This document shows, piece by piece, positions 23,510-32,690 of a stretch of 64,000 nucleotides of DNA. The notes below the pieces were generated by a model that worked only from the letters and a program-made list of their open reading frames with translations, was not told where the DNA came from and ran no database searches. Source of the stretch: Burkholderiales bacterium (GTDB lineage Bacteria > Pseudomonadota > Gammaproteobacteria > Burkholderiales > JAEUOS01); contig CANJDH010000006.1 in NCBI GenBank assembly GCA_947473125.1, forward strand, positions 1 to 64,000. Reading direction: 5' to 3'. Numbering within the stretch: position 1 is the first letter of the stretch; every line of letters begins with the position of its first letter. Made by a program: the position numbers and the translations under genes.

Positions 23510-23610
23510 TGTCGCGCCTGGATACGTCGCCTTTGGATTGCATTGTCCCCGGCATGCCGGGTAAGGTTGCCGTGCCGGCCGTGCCGAACGCGGCTTGGAA
23601 ACAAGCATGA
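23510..23610 (+). CDS. Possible 33-residue leader peptide coupled to the nitroreductase
   Basis: A short frame (MSRLDTSPLDCIVPGMPGKV, 33 codons plus stop) starts at ATG 23510 with GTGGAGAAAG upstream. It ends in ATGA, overlapping the nitroreductase start at 23607 by 4 nt. The overlap suggests translational coupling, either as a regulatory leader or a small protein. No family is recognised and the frame could be chance; the spacing and overlap are the main support. Confidence 0.4.
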
Positions 23611-24476
23611 CCAATCCCTTTATCGCCCTTGATCCGGCGGCGACCATCGCCGACCTGATCGAGCGTCGCTTCGGCCTGCCGACGCAAGCGGGCAAGGACC
23701 TGCCCGTAGCCGCCGCGGTGACGGTGGCCGGCATGTTGACGCGCCGCTCGCTGCGCCGCTTCACGCCGCAGCCGGTATCTGCCGAGATGCTTGAGATCGC
23801 GCTGGCTGCCGCCTTGTCGGCTCCGGCCAAGTCGGACCTGCAGCAGGCCAGCATCATCATCGTGCGCGAGCCGGCCTTGCGTGCGGCCATCAACGATCTG
23901 GTGCCGTCGATGCCGTGGATCGCCAACGCCCCCGAGTTCCTGGTGTTTTGCGGCGACAACCGGCGCCTGCGCCGCATTGCCGAGCTGCGCGGCAAGCCGT
24001 TTCCGAACGACACGCTCGACATGTTCATGAACAGTGCGGTTGATGCCGGCATCGTCATGCAGGCTTTCACTACCGCAGCCGAGTCGCTCGGGCTGGCAGT
24101 GTGCCCAATCAGCCTGATCCGCAACCAGGTCGAGCGTGCCAGCGAGCTGCTGCGCCTGCCGCAGGGTGTGTTTCCGGTGGCCGGCATGTGCGTCGGGCAT
24201 CCGAACGATGCCGGGCGCCTCAGCATGCGCCTGCCGCCGGCCGTGACGGTGCATGTCGACCACTATGATGCGAGCGACTTTGATGCCGAACTGGCGGCCT
24301 ACGACGCGCGCCGCGCGGTGCGCGAACCCACGGCGGCGAACAAGCAGCGCAATGTCGACGAGTTTGGCAGCGTCGAGCCCTACACCTGGTCGGAAGACAA
24401 GGCGCGCCAATACCATGTGCCTGAGCGTCACAGCTTCGGCCCCTATGTGCGCGGGCAGGGGTTTGCACTGAAGTAG
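23607..24476 (+). CDS. Nitroreductase-family flavoprotein
   Basis: A 289-residue FMN-dependent NAD(P)H oxidoreductase of the nitroreductase superfamily. Family blocks are LTRRSLRRFTPQPVS near residue 50, LAAALSAPAKSDLQQ and the later AAESLGLAVCPISLIRNQ, with VAGMCVGHP near residue 196. Such enzymes reduce nitro groups, quinones or flavins. The ATG at 23607 overlaps the stop of a possible 33-residue leader; a TTG at 23595 is less likely. It is followed after 40 nt by acyl-CoA dehydrogenase and may be co-transcribed. Confidence 0.88.
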   Translation: MTNPFIALDPAATIADLIERRFGLPTQAGKDLPVAAAVTVAGMLTRRSLRRFTPQPVSAEMLEIALAAALSAPAKSDLQQASIIIVREPALRAAINDLVPSMPWIANAPEFLVFCGDNRRLRRIAELRGKPFPNDTLDMFMNSAVDAGIVMQAFTTAAESLGLAVCPISLIRNQVERASELLRLPQGVFPVAGMCVGHPNDAGRLSMRLPPAVTVHVDHYDASDFDAELAAYDARRAVREPTAANKQRNVDEFGSVEPYTWSEDKARQYHVPERHSFGPYVRGQGFALK

Positions 24477-24516
24477 GCGTAACCGCAACTGCAACAATCT
24501 CCGAAAAAGACCCGCC

Positions 24517-25689
24517 ATGATTCGTGACCCGCAAAAACTCAACGCCCTGTTGACCGAGGTTCGCCGCTTCGTACGCAGCGAGTGCATGCCGTTTGAAGCG
24601 GCGATCGACAAGAGCAATCAAATACCCGAGGCAGTGGTTGCGCGCATGCGCGCCATCGGCTTGTTTGGCCACAGCATTCCCGAAGCCTATGGCGGGGCGG
24701 GGCTGACATCGGAAGAGCTGTCGCTGGTCAACATTGAAGTCTCGCAAGCGGCCACCACGTTTCGCGCGCGCTTTGGCGGTAATACCGGCATCGCCTCGGA
24801 GGCACTGATCGTCGACGGCACCGAAGAGCAGAAGCGCCGCCATCTGCCGCGTCTGGCCAGCGGTGAAGTCACCGGCTGTTTTGCGCTCACCGAGCCTGAT
24901 GCCGGGTCGGATGCCACTGCGCTCCAAACAGTGGCCATCAGGGAGGGCGACGATTATGTCATCTCCGGGCACAAGTGCTACATCACGAATGCGCCGATCG
25001 CCGACCTGTTCACGGTGTTTGCACGCAGCGACCCGGACAGCAAAGGCGCCTCGGGCATCACCGCGTTCCTGATCGAGCGCGGCACGCCGGGGCTTTCGAC
25101 CTCGGAGGGCTACCCCATGATGGGGCAGCGCGGCTCGCCGGTGGGGGAAGTGAGGCTGGATCACTGCCGCGTAGCGGCGGCGTCGATCCTCGGCGGCCAG
25201 CCGGGCGTCGGTTTCCGCTCGGCCATGAAGGCTCTCAACAAGCAGCGCATCAACCTTGCGGGCCTGTGCATCGGCCCGGCGATCCGCCTGGTGGACGAAA
25301 TGGTGCTGCGCGCAACCTCACGCCGGCAATTCGGCCAGCCGGTCGCCGAATTCCAGATGGTGCAGCAGATGATCGCCGAGAGCAATGTCGAGGTGCACGC
25401 CGCGCGCGCGCTGGTGCTGGAAACCGCGCACAAGCGCGACGCCGGCGCAGACGTGACCATGGAAGCATCGATGTGCAAGCTGTTTGCCTCCGAGATGTGC
25501 GGTCGCGTCGCGGATCGCGCGGTACAGGTGTTTGGCGGCGGCGGCTATATCGCCGACAACGTCGCCGAGCGTTTCTACCGCGATGTCAGGCTGTTTCGCC
25601 TGTACGAGGGCACCAGCCAGATTCACCTGGGGAACATCGCCAGGCGCACCGTGGCAGCGGTACAGGCGCGCCTCGCTACAGAGGGATGA
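24517..25689 (+). CDS. Acyl-CoA dehydrogenase
   Basis: A 390-residue FAD enzyme of the acyl-CoA dehydrogenase family, full length. It has FALTEPDAGSDA (acyl-CoA and FAD contacts), YITNA, the QFGQPVAEFQMVQQMIAE helix and the catalytic glutamate in LYEGTSQIH near the C-terminus. The reaction is alpha,beta-dehydrogenation of an acyl-CoA, with electrons passing to ETF; chain or branch specificity cannot be read. It begins 40 nt after the nitroreductase gene. Palindromic repeat copy 3 begins 6 nt after its stop. Confidence 0.92.
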   Translation: MIRDPQKLNALLTEVRRFVRSECMPFEAAIDKSNQIPEAVVARMRAIGLFGHSIPEAYGGAGLTSEELSLVNIEVSQAATTFRARFGGNTGIASEALIVDGTEEQKRRHLPRLASGEVTGCFALTEPDAGSDATALQTVAIREGDDYVISGHKCYITNAPIADLFTVFARSDPDSKGASGITAFLIERGTPGLSTSEGYPMMGQRGSPVGEVRLDHCRVAAASILGGQPGVGFRSAMKALNKQRINLAGLCIGPAIRLVDEMVLRATSRRQFGQPVAEFQMVQQMIAESNVEVHAARALVLETAHKRDAGADVTMEASMCKLFASEMCGRVADRAVQVFGGGGYIADNVAERFYRDVRLFRLYEGTSQIHLGNIARRTVAAVQARLATEG

Positions 25690-25694
25690 TCGCC

Positions 25695-25720
25695 GAAAAG
25701 CGTTGGTGGGAGCGCTTCTT
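25695..25720 (+). repeat. Palindromic repeat, copy 3
   Basis: AAGCG (25698-25702) pairs with CGCTT (25713-25717) around TTGGTGGGAG. It starts 6 nt after the acyl-CoA dehydrogenase stop and sits between convergent genes. Confidence 0.75.
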
Positions 25721-25739
25721 TGGCCTGTCCAAGACGCAG

Positions 25740-26438
25740 CTAGTCGCCGCCACCGCCGCCACATCCGCCGCCGCCGCCGCAGCCGCTGTCACTTCCGCCA
25801 TCGGAGCCGCTGTCGGCGAAGCCGTCGGTGCTGCCGTCAACCGACGTGCTCGCGAAATCGCCGCCGTAGTAGGTCACCGATGCGTTGCCGGTGGCCATTT
25901 CCTCCCTTCGCAGGGTCGAGCAATTGGCGGCATAGCGAAAGCCGTTGGCGATGTTGAGCTTGGTGTCGAGGGCAAACAGCAACGGCAATCGCGCCGGCGT
26001 GCGCGGATTGATGTTTTCTTCAGTGCAGGCATACCACCAGCAGCGTCGCAAGCCGGCGTTGCTTTGCCTGGCATCGCTCATGGCGGTCGCAGGGGTGTGG
26101 TGCAGAAAGCGCCCGAACGCCTGTTGGCAAAACGCCTGGTAGCCCTTTGTGTGCAAAATAAATTCGTGCCACAAGTCATCGACCACCTGTGACGGCATCG
26201 ACACAAACTGGTGGCCGCTCTTGAGGTAGGCGAGAAAGAACTGGCGCAATCCCTGCGCGACGATCTGGCAGTCCTTGAGGGTCAGGTGCGGGTGTTTTTC
26301 GCGCAGCTTGTCGTACAGGCCCTTGGGCAGGAAGTAGGTGCGAATGTGGGCTTCGCGGCGGCTGCGCTTCACGGCCAACCATGAAAATGCCCCGATCGCG
26401 AAACACATGAAGGCAAGAAATGGGATCAGAAATCCCAT
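25740..26438 (-). CDS. Membrane-anchored glycine-rich protein (DUF1399/GRDP-like)
   Basis: A 232-residue protein with an N-terminal membrane anchor (~1-23). Its middle region contains VSMPSQVVDDLWHEFILHTK and FCQQAFGRFLHHTP, with the spaced W-H, C and H-H residues typical of the plant/bacterial glycine-rich-domain group. The C-terminus is a serine/glycine tail ending in CGGGGGCGGGGGD. The aromatic/histidine core suggests metal or ligand binding; the function is unknown. Similar Gly/Cys tails occur in small secreted or envelope proteins. It is convergent with the acyl-CoA dehydrogenase gene. Confidence 0.65.
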   Translation of the reverse strand: MGFLIPFLAFMCFAIGAFSWLAVKRSRREAHIRTYFLPKGLYDKLREKHPHLTLKDCQIVAQGLRQFFLAYLKSGHQFVSMPSQVVDDLWHEFILHTKGYQAFCQQAFGRFLHHTPATAMSDARQSNAGLRRCWWYACTEENINPRTPARLPLLFALDTKLNIANGFRYAANCSTLRREEMATGNASVTYYGGDFASTSVDGSTDGFADSGSDGGSDSGCGGGGGCGGGGGD

Positions 26439-26501
26439 GAAGAAGGCTCCGGTGCGCGCGACGTCGCGATTGCAGTCGGTTGAGGATGGCGGGGCGGCGG
26501 C

Positions 26502-27503
26502 CTAGTCCGCCTTGGTTCCCGAAAAACGAATCGCGTCGGCAAAGCGTTCGGACTCGACCCTCATGAAACTCGCAAACTCCTCCGGGGTCGAGGCAATCGA
26601 CTCCATGCCCAGGTCATTGAGCCTGGCCTTGAGGTCTGGTGCCTGCAATGCCTTGACGATCTCGGCGTAAAGAATCTTCTGTACGTCGGGCGGCGTGCCG
26701 CTGCGCACCAGAAAGCCGAACCACGAGCGCGACAGGAAGCGCGTGCCGGTGACTTCCTGAAAGGTCGGCACGTCCGGCAGCGACGCACTGCGCTTGTCGG
26801 CGGCGATGGCCAGCACCATCATCTTGCCGGCCTTGGCCTGCGGCACTGCCGCCGGCGTATCGGTGAGCATCGCCTGCACCTGCCCGCCCATCACGTCGGT
26901 CATGGCCTGCGGGGTGCTTTTGTAGGGCACATGCACCATGTCGAAACCGTAGGTCTTCTTGAGCAATTCGAATGCCAGATGCCCGGAGCTGCCGTTGCCG
27001 AACGACGCATAGGACAGCGTGCTCCCCTTCGCCCTGGCCACACCGAGGAACTCGGCCAGCGTTTTGGTCGCCAGGGCATTGCTGGTCACCAGCACGTGCG
27101 GGTTCGATGCCGCCAGCGTGAGCGGCACAAAGTCCTTCCAAGGGTCGTAGGGCAGCTTGGTGATGAGATGGCTGTTGATGACGAAGCTCGATGCATTGAC
27201 GAACAGCGTATAGCCGTCGGCCGGGGCCTGGGCCGCGATCGATGCACCGATCACGGTGCCGCCGCCGGGGCGGTTGTCGATCAGCACCGGTTGTTTCAGA
27301 GACTGGCTCAGGCGCTCGGCCACCAGGCGCGCCATGGTCTCGGACGCGCCGCCCGGTGCATAGGGCACGATGATGCGGATCGGCCGGGTCGGGAAGTCGG
27401 CAGCCGTCGCGAAAGGCCCTGCGCCCAGCATTGCGGCAAGCGCCAGCGCCGGGCCGAACAGCGCGCGACGCGTCAGGCGCCCAAGCGGTGTCGGATGCGT
27501 CAT
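26502..27503 (-). CDS. Bug-family (TctC) tricarboxylate-type solute-binding protein
   Basis: A 333-residue periplasmic binding protein with a signal peptide (~1-35, ending FATAADFPTRP) and the Bug hallmarks RIIVPYAPGGASE, IDNRPGGG, PADGYTLF and MVHVPYKSTPQAM. It binds a carboxylate in the periplasm. TctA/TctB membrane subunits are not nearby, as is usual for most Bug proteins. Its ATG overlaps the stop of RidA by 4 nt, so these two are coupled and probably work on the same compound. Confidence 0.9.
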   Translation of the reverse strand: MTHPTPLGRLTRRALFGPALALAAMLGAGPFATAADFPTRPIRIIVPYAPGGASETMARLVAERLSQSLKQPVLIDNRPGGGTVIGASIAAQAPADGYTLFVNASSFVINSHLITKLPYDPWKDFVPLTLAASNPHVLVTSNALATKTLAEFLGVARAKGSTLSYASFGNGSSGHLAFELLKKTYGFDMVHVPYKSTPQAMTDVMGGQVQAMLTDTPAAVPQAKAGKMMVLAIAADKRSASLPDVPTFQEVTGTRFLSRSWFGFLVRSGTPPDVQKILYAEIVKALQAPDLKARLNDLGMESIASTPEEFASFMRVESERFADAIRFSGTKAD

Positions 27504-27895
27504 TTTTCCCCCAGGTGGGCAACGGCCTCGATTTCGACCAGCACCTCGGGCGAGCCCAGCGCTGCCACCTGTACCAGCGTGGAGGCCGGGAAATCACCGG
27601 TGAAAAATTGCTGGCGCGCGCGCCACACTTCGGTATTTTTCTTGATGTTGACGACGTAGATGGTGACTTTGACCACGTCATCGAGCGTCGCGCCTGCGGC
27701 TTCAACCAGATGCTTGATGCGTGTAAAGATCACCATCGACTGCGCGTATTCATCCTGGCCCTCGATGACGCTGCCGTCGAGGCTGCGCGACACCTGGCCG
27801 GAGATGAACAGGAAGTCGCCGGCCTTGATGGCGTTGGACCAGCGACCGGGCGGGGCTTCTCCGACGGCGGGGTGGGTGATGCGGGTTTTCGGCAT
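27500..27895 (-). CDS. RidA-family (YjgF/YER057c/UK114) protein
   Basis: A 131-residue RidA-family protein that may hydrolyse enamine/imine intermediates. It has the family blocks FLFISGQVSRSLDGSVIEGQ, YVVNIKKNTEVWRARQQFFT and STLVQVAALGSPEVLVEIEA. The arginine expected in the last RidA block (usually before the final strand) is replaced by S-P-E around EVLVEIEAVA; whether the active-site arginine is present elsewhere is unclear. The ATG at 27895 fits the family start. It is the first gene of a two-gene unit with the Bug protein and is divergent from the aldo/keto reductase. Confidence 0.82.
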   Translation of the reverse strand: MPKTRITHPAVGEAPPGRWSNAIKAGDFLFISGQVSRSLDGSVIEGQDEYAQSMVIFTRIKHLVEAAGATLDDVVKVTIYVVNIKKNTEVWRARQQFFTGDFPASTLVQVAALGSPEVLVEIEAVAHLGEK

Positions 27896-28092
27896 GGCGC
27901 GCTCCTGGGTGGTTGCTATCCAAATCCCATCATATCGGTGATGGCGCTGCTGGACAAGGGTTGCGCGCGATCGTCGGGCCGGGCGCGCGGCGCTGGCGGG
28001 TGGATGGACGGCGACTCGCGCTACACTACGCGCCGCCCGAAGTGCGCTCATGCCGTACGCGAGGACAACATCAACCATAGTGGAGAGCGGCA

Positions 28093-29076
<984 letters not shown>

Positions 29077-29095
29077 TTCCCTCTCGATACCCGCC

Positions 29096-30172
29096 ATGAG
29101 CCAAGATCCCCGCGTTGCCTCCGCCATTTCCCACTGGGCGCCCCGGTTTGTTTCCAACGGCGTGATCCTCGCCGACTTCCAGGAAGTGACAGCCGGCGTC
29201 GAGCGCTGGGAAGACTGGTGCGCCGCCTGGTGCGCGCGCGCCGCAGTGCATGAAGCGCTGGGTCGCGAGGCATTGGCCGAGGGCTACAAGCTGAGCGCCG
29301 CCGAGCACCTGTCGCGCGCCGCCACCTATTACCACTTCGGCAAATTTCTTGCGGTCCATAACGTGCCCGAAATGCGCGCCGCACACATGAAGGCGGTGGC
29401 ATGCAAGCAGCTGGCACTACCGCTGATGCGCCCGCCGGTGGTGCGCGTCGAGATTCCCTACGAGGGCGGCCACCTTGCGGGCTTTCTGCGCCTGCCCGCG
29501 GGTGCGGTCAAGCCGCCGGTGCTGATCATGGTGCCGGGGCTCGATTCGGCCAAGGAAGAGCTCGAAGCCTACGAAGGGCCGTTCCTCGCGCGCGGCATGG
29601 CGACGCTGATGGTGGATGGCCCGGGGCAGGGCGAGGCCGAATACGATTTTCCGATTCGCGGCGACTACGAAGTAGCGGTCAAGGCGATGGTCGATTGGGT
29701 GCTGACGCGTCCAGAGGTCGACAGTGCGCGCATCGGCCTGTGGGGTGTGAGCCTGGGTGGCTACTACGCGCCACGCGCGGTGGCCTTCGAAAAACGCATC
29801 AAGGCCTGCATCGGCCTGGCCGGCCCCTACGATTTCAGCGATACCTGGGACAAACTGCCCGAGCTCACGCGCGAGGCGTTCCGGGTGCGCAGCCACCTGG
29901 CGACGCAGGCGGAAGCGCGCGAGCACAGTCGCACGCTGACGCTCAAGAACGGCATCGCACGGCAGATCACCTGCCCGCTGTTCCTGGTGACCGGCAAGCT
30001 CGACCGGCTGATTCCCTGGCAGGACACGCAGCGCATGGCCGACGAGGCGCAGGGACCGTCCGAGGTGCTGATCGTCGAAGACGGCAACCACATTGCCAAC
30101 AACCGGCCCTACCGCTACCGCCATCGCACGGCCGACTGGATGGCCGCGCAGCTCGGCCTGCCGCGCCAATAG
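29096..30172 (+). CDS. Alpha/beta hydrolase (FrsA / dihydropseudooxynicotine-hydrolase-like)
   Basis: A 358-residue serine hydrolase with an N-terminal helical lid of about 120 residues and then the core fold. The nucleophile elbow is GVSLGGYYAPR, the oxyanion strand is PVLIMVPGLDSAKEE, and the final histidine lies in VEDGNHIANN. Layout and length resemble the 2,6-dihydropseudooxynicotine hydrolase group, which cleaves a C-C bond in nicotine breakdown. Substrate is unproven. The ATG at 29096 was chosen because the upstream in-frame start would lie inside the aldo/keto reductase gene. Confidence 0.83.
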   Translation: MSQDPRVASAISHWAPRFVSNGVILADFQEVTAGVERWEDWCAAWCARAAVHEALGREALAEGYKLSAAEHLSRAATYYHFGKFLAVHNVPEMRAAHMKAVACKQLALPLMRPPVVRVEIPYEGGHLAGFLRLPAGAVKPPVLIMVPGLDSAKEELEAYEGPFLARGMATLMVDGPGQGEAEYDFPIRGDYEVAVKAMVDWVLTRPEVDSARIGLWGVSLGGYYAPRAVAFEKRIKACIGLAGPYDFSDTWDKLPELTREAFRVRSHLATQAEAREHSRTLTLKNGIARQITCPLFLVTGKLDRLIPWQDTQRMADEAQGPSEVLIVEDGNHIANNRPYRYRHRTADWMAAQLGLPRQ

Positions 30173-30201
30173 CCCGTCCACGAAAAACAAGGAGCTCCTT
30201 C

Positions 30202-31203
30202 ATGACCCATTCAGCAATCCCGGCGCCACACCGCAAGTACTTGAACGGTGCTTCCTTCGTCATCGCCGCGTTGGCGCTGGCCCCTATCGTAGTTCAGGCG
30301 CAGGGCTTCCCGATTCCCGGCAAGACCGTGCGCCTGGTGTCCGGCGCCTCGGCCGGTAGTGCCTCCGACATCATCGGCCGCGCCGTGGCCGAGAAACTGC
30401 AGGCGGAGCTGGGCGTGTCGGTGGTGATGGAAAACCGCACCGGTGCTGCCGGCACGATCGCCGCGCAGAACATCGTCACGTCGCCGCCGGACGGCCACAG
30501 CATTTTTGTGTACACGGCCGCGCATACGGTCACGCCGCTGATCAGCAAGGTGCCTTACGATGCGTTGCGCGATTTTGCCGGCGTCACGCCGCTGGCGGTG
30601 GTGCCGAACGTGATGGTGGTGGCGGCGGACAAGGGCTACAAGACCGTCAAGGACGTGATCGATGCGGCCAAAGCCAAGCCTGGGGCGCTCAACTACGCCT
30701 CGGTCGGGGTCGGCACCGCCACCTACATGAATGCCGAAAAATTCCGCATCGCCACCGGCATCAGCGCGCTGCACGTGCCGTACAAGGGTTCGCCCGAGGC
30801 GATCACCGAGACGGTGGCGGGGCGCGTTGATTACTTCTTCGCGCCGCTGGTCTCGGCCCTGCCGATGATCAAGGCCGGCAAGCTGATCGCGCTGGCAGTC
30901 GGCACCACCAAACGCTCGGCGCTGCTGCCCGACGTGCCGACGCTGGCTGAAGCCGGCGTGCCCAAATCGGACTACCTGTTCTGGATCGGCATGCTGGTGT
31001 CGTCGAAGACGCCGCGCGACGTGGTGCAAAAAATCAACCAGGCGACGCTCAAGGCGCTGCAGGCGCCCGAGGTGCGCGAGCGCTTCATCGCGCTTGGCGC
31101 AGAGGCGCTGCCGATGAGCCCGGAGCAGTTCGACGCCCTGATCAGGGAAGAAATGGCGTCGAATGCCGAGATCATCAAGGCGGCTGGGATCAAGCCGGAG
31201 TAG
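30202..31203 (+). CDS. Bug-family (TctC) tricarboxylate-type solute-binding protein
   Basis: A 333-residue periplasmic binding protein with a signal peptide (~1-34, cut after VVQAQG) and Bug blocks VRLVSGASAGSASD, MENRTGAAG, PPDGHSIFV and LHVPYKGSPEAI. The usual VPYAPGG near the N-terminus reads SGASAGS here, which may change ligand choice. The ATG at 30202 follows AAGGAGCTCC. It is the last gene of the aldo/keto reductase-hydrolase unit, 29 nt after the hydrolase stop. No membrane partner is nearby. Confidence 0.9.
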   Translation: MTHSAIPAPHRKYLNGASFVIAALALAPIVVQAQGFPIPGKTVRLVSGASAGSASDIIGRAVAEKLQAELGVSVVMENRTGAAGTIAAQNIVTSPPDGHSIFVYTAAHTVTPLISKVPYDALRDFAGVTPLAVVPNVMVVAADKGYKTVKDVIDAAKAKPGALNYASVGVGTATYMNAEKFRIATGISALHVPYKGSPEAITETVAGRVDYFFAPLVSALPMIKAGKLIALAVGTTKRSALLPDVPTLAEAGVPKSDYLFWIGMLVSSKTPRDVVQKINQATLKALQAPEVRERFIALGAEALPMSPEQFDALIREEMASNAEIIKAAGIKPE

Positions 31204-31216
31204 CCAGCCAGCCGCG

Positions 31217-31413
31217 TCAGAACTCGACTACAAAAGGCAGGATCAAAAACACCGCGCCGACCACGCACAGCCAGAGCAGGCTGTCGAAGAAGTACGGGTA
31301 GACGCACAGTGCTACGCCTGAGAACAGGGCAGAAAGCTTTGACCGCTTCTTTCCGTAGCTGAATAGGCCATGCCGAATAGACCGGCGAAGATGCTGATTA
31401 CGAGAGTTTCCAA
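31217..31413 (-). pseudogene. Small two-helix membrane protein, broken by one frameshift
   Basis: Starting at TTG 31413 (after GGAAGGGATGAC), the first frame reads ETLVISIFAGLFGMAY and then runs into an early stop. The neighbouring frame continues from the same point: SYGKKRSKLSALFSGVALCV, then YPYFFDSLLWLCVVGAVFLI, to TGA at 31217. The span is 197 nt, one less than 66 codons, so a single lost base near 31361-31365 explains it. Adding one T gives a 65-residue protein with two membrane helices, resembling small inner-membrane proteins of Burkholderiales. A sequencing error is the main alternative. Confidence 0.7.
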
Positions 31414-31423
31414 GTCATCCCTT

Positions 31424-31449
31424 CCGCATGGTGCTGCCGCGCCATGCGG
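31424..31449. repeat. 8-bp inverted repeat upstream of the frameshifted gene
   Basis: CCGCATGG (31424-31431) and CCATGCGG (31442-31449) flank a 10-nt spacer. It lies 10 nt before the start of the broken small gene and could be an operator or a hairpin. The rest of 31414-31565 shows no gene. Confidence 0.35.
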
Positions 31450-31565
31450 GAATGTCGGCGCGGGTCATCCCTTTGCGAGATTGCGAGACGCGATTTGGTG
31501 TCGCCCCATGCGACGGTAAGTTTGCGCAGCTTTCCCATCGCGCCGGCCGAGACTGGCGTGCCGAT

Positions 31566-32123
31566 CTACATGCGCCCCAATTCGCGCTCCAGTGCCTGGA
31601 TGTTGGCACGGGTGCGCTCGACCTCATCGGTGAGGCGCTTGGAGCGTTCGGCAAATTTGGCAATGTCGGTCTCGTCGGCGCGACGCATCGGCACGTTGCC
31701 CTGGAATTCACGCTGCAGTTCGGCCAGCTTGCGGCTTTCGGACGTCAACTCATCGCGCAGGATTTGTTTGCGGTCTGCCTCGCGGCCGCGCGTTTCGGCT
31801 GACACAGGTTGGCGCGCTGCTGCGCTGCGCGTGGCCGGCGCGGAGGCGGGCGCAGCGGCGGAAGAGGTGGGCGCCGTGCGCGCCCGGCTCGAGCCCAGAT
31901 CGGTGTTGCGGCAATTGCGCGTGTTGCGCGGCTTGCTGGTGTAGGTTTTGGCGCCGGTTTCGGGGTCGGTACACACCCAGATTTCGGAGTTGGCGTAGGC
32001 CGCGCCTGGCAGCAGCACAATCGTCCCGATGAGCAAGGCGGCAGCGATGCAGCGGCCGGTGGTGCCGCGCTCGTCGGGACGATTGGCTTGCCAGTCGATG
32101 GGAAAAGGGATTGAGCTATGCAT
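31566..32123 (-). CDS. DUF4124-type envelope protein with C-terminal coiled coil
   Basis: A 185-residue protein with one hydrophobic segment (~25-43, CIAAALLIGTIVLLPGAAYA) acting as a signal peptide or anchor. A short DUF4124-like unit follows (IWVCTDPETGAKTYTSKPRN and NCR, with two cysteines that may pair). A long charged helix (~115-183, ELTSESRKLAELQREF to RANIQALERELGRM) predicts a coiled coil. The ATG at 32123 was chosen to place the hydrophobic segment near the N-terminus. The function is unknown; it is probably a periplasmic structural or binding protein. Confidence 0.72.
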   Translation of the reverse strand: MHSSIPFPIDWQANRPDERGTTGRCIAAALLIGTIVLLPGAAYANSEIWVCTDPETGAKTYTSKPRNTRNCRNTDLGSSRARTAPTSSAAAPASAPATRSAAARQPVSAETRGREADRKQILRDELTSESRKLAELQREFQGNVPMRRADETDIAKFAERSKRLTDEVERTRANIQALERELGRM

Positions 32124-32255
32124 GGGCGCAACTTTAACAAACCCGTGGATACCGAGAGGCGGCAACGCCGGTTCAGCGTGGCGCGTGCATCGTGGATCAC
32201 GATGGCGACAGCTCGAAAACCGTTGTGCCACAACGCACCTGGAGGGCAATGCCAT

Positions 32256-32280
32256 AGAACCGTTGGTGGGAGCGCCTTTC
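32256..32280 (+). repeat. Palindromic repeat, copy 4 (degenerate stem)
   Basis: The sequence AGAACCGTTGGTGGGAGCG keeps the conserved loop, but the right arm reads CGCCTTTC and pairs poorly with the left arm. It lies in the 213-bp gap between the DUF4124 and cupin genes. Nothing else is recognised in that gap. Confidence 0.65.
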
Positions 32281-32336
32281 AGGCCGTTTCTCGGTACGAT
32301 TGCCGGACAGACTCTCAGGCAGATTCTCGGCTTACA

Positions 32337-32666
32337 TCAATCGACGATGAACAACTTCGCCCCGACGTTCGTCGAGGAGCGGTGCGGCTCGGCGTTGTCC
32401 GCAACCTGGTAGCTCATGCCGGGTTTGAGCACGAAACTGCGGCCGTCCTTGAGCTCGGTATGCAGCTCGCCCTCCAGACACAGCAGAATGTGGCCTTTCA
32501 CACACCAGTGGTCGGCGAGATAACCGGGCGTGTATTCCACCTGGCGCACGCGGATGCTGCCGAACTGTTGCGTGCGCCAGGTGGCCATGCCGGTGTCGCC
32601 CTTGTGTTCGGTGCGGGGGACGCCCGACCAATCGGTGGTGCCGAAGGGAATCGCGGACATTTCCAT
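32337..32666 (-). CDS. Small cupin-fold protein
   Basis: A 109-residue single-domain cupin with motif 1 residues in YLADHWCVKGHILLCLEGEL and the second motif in FVLKPGMSYQVADNAEPHRS. It resembles the group named for a D-H-C-W block. The metal-binding histidines are partly present (H53, H59, H94 by count from the ATG). It may be a sugar- or carboxylate-binding protein rather than an enzyme. It starts 24 nt after the GMC oxidoreductase stop, same strand, so it is probably the second gene of that unit. Confidence 0.8.
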   Translation of the reverse strand: MEMSAIPFGTTDWSGVPRTEHKGDTGMATWRTQQFGSIRVRQVEYTPGYLADHWCVKGHILLCLEGELHTELKDGRSFVLKPGMSYQVADNAEPHRSSTNVGAKLFIVD

Positions 32667-32690
32667 GTGAGGGGCTCCTCGAGTCGGGTT

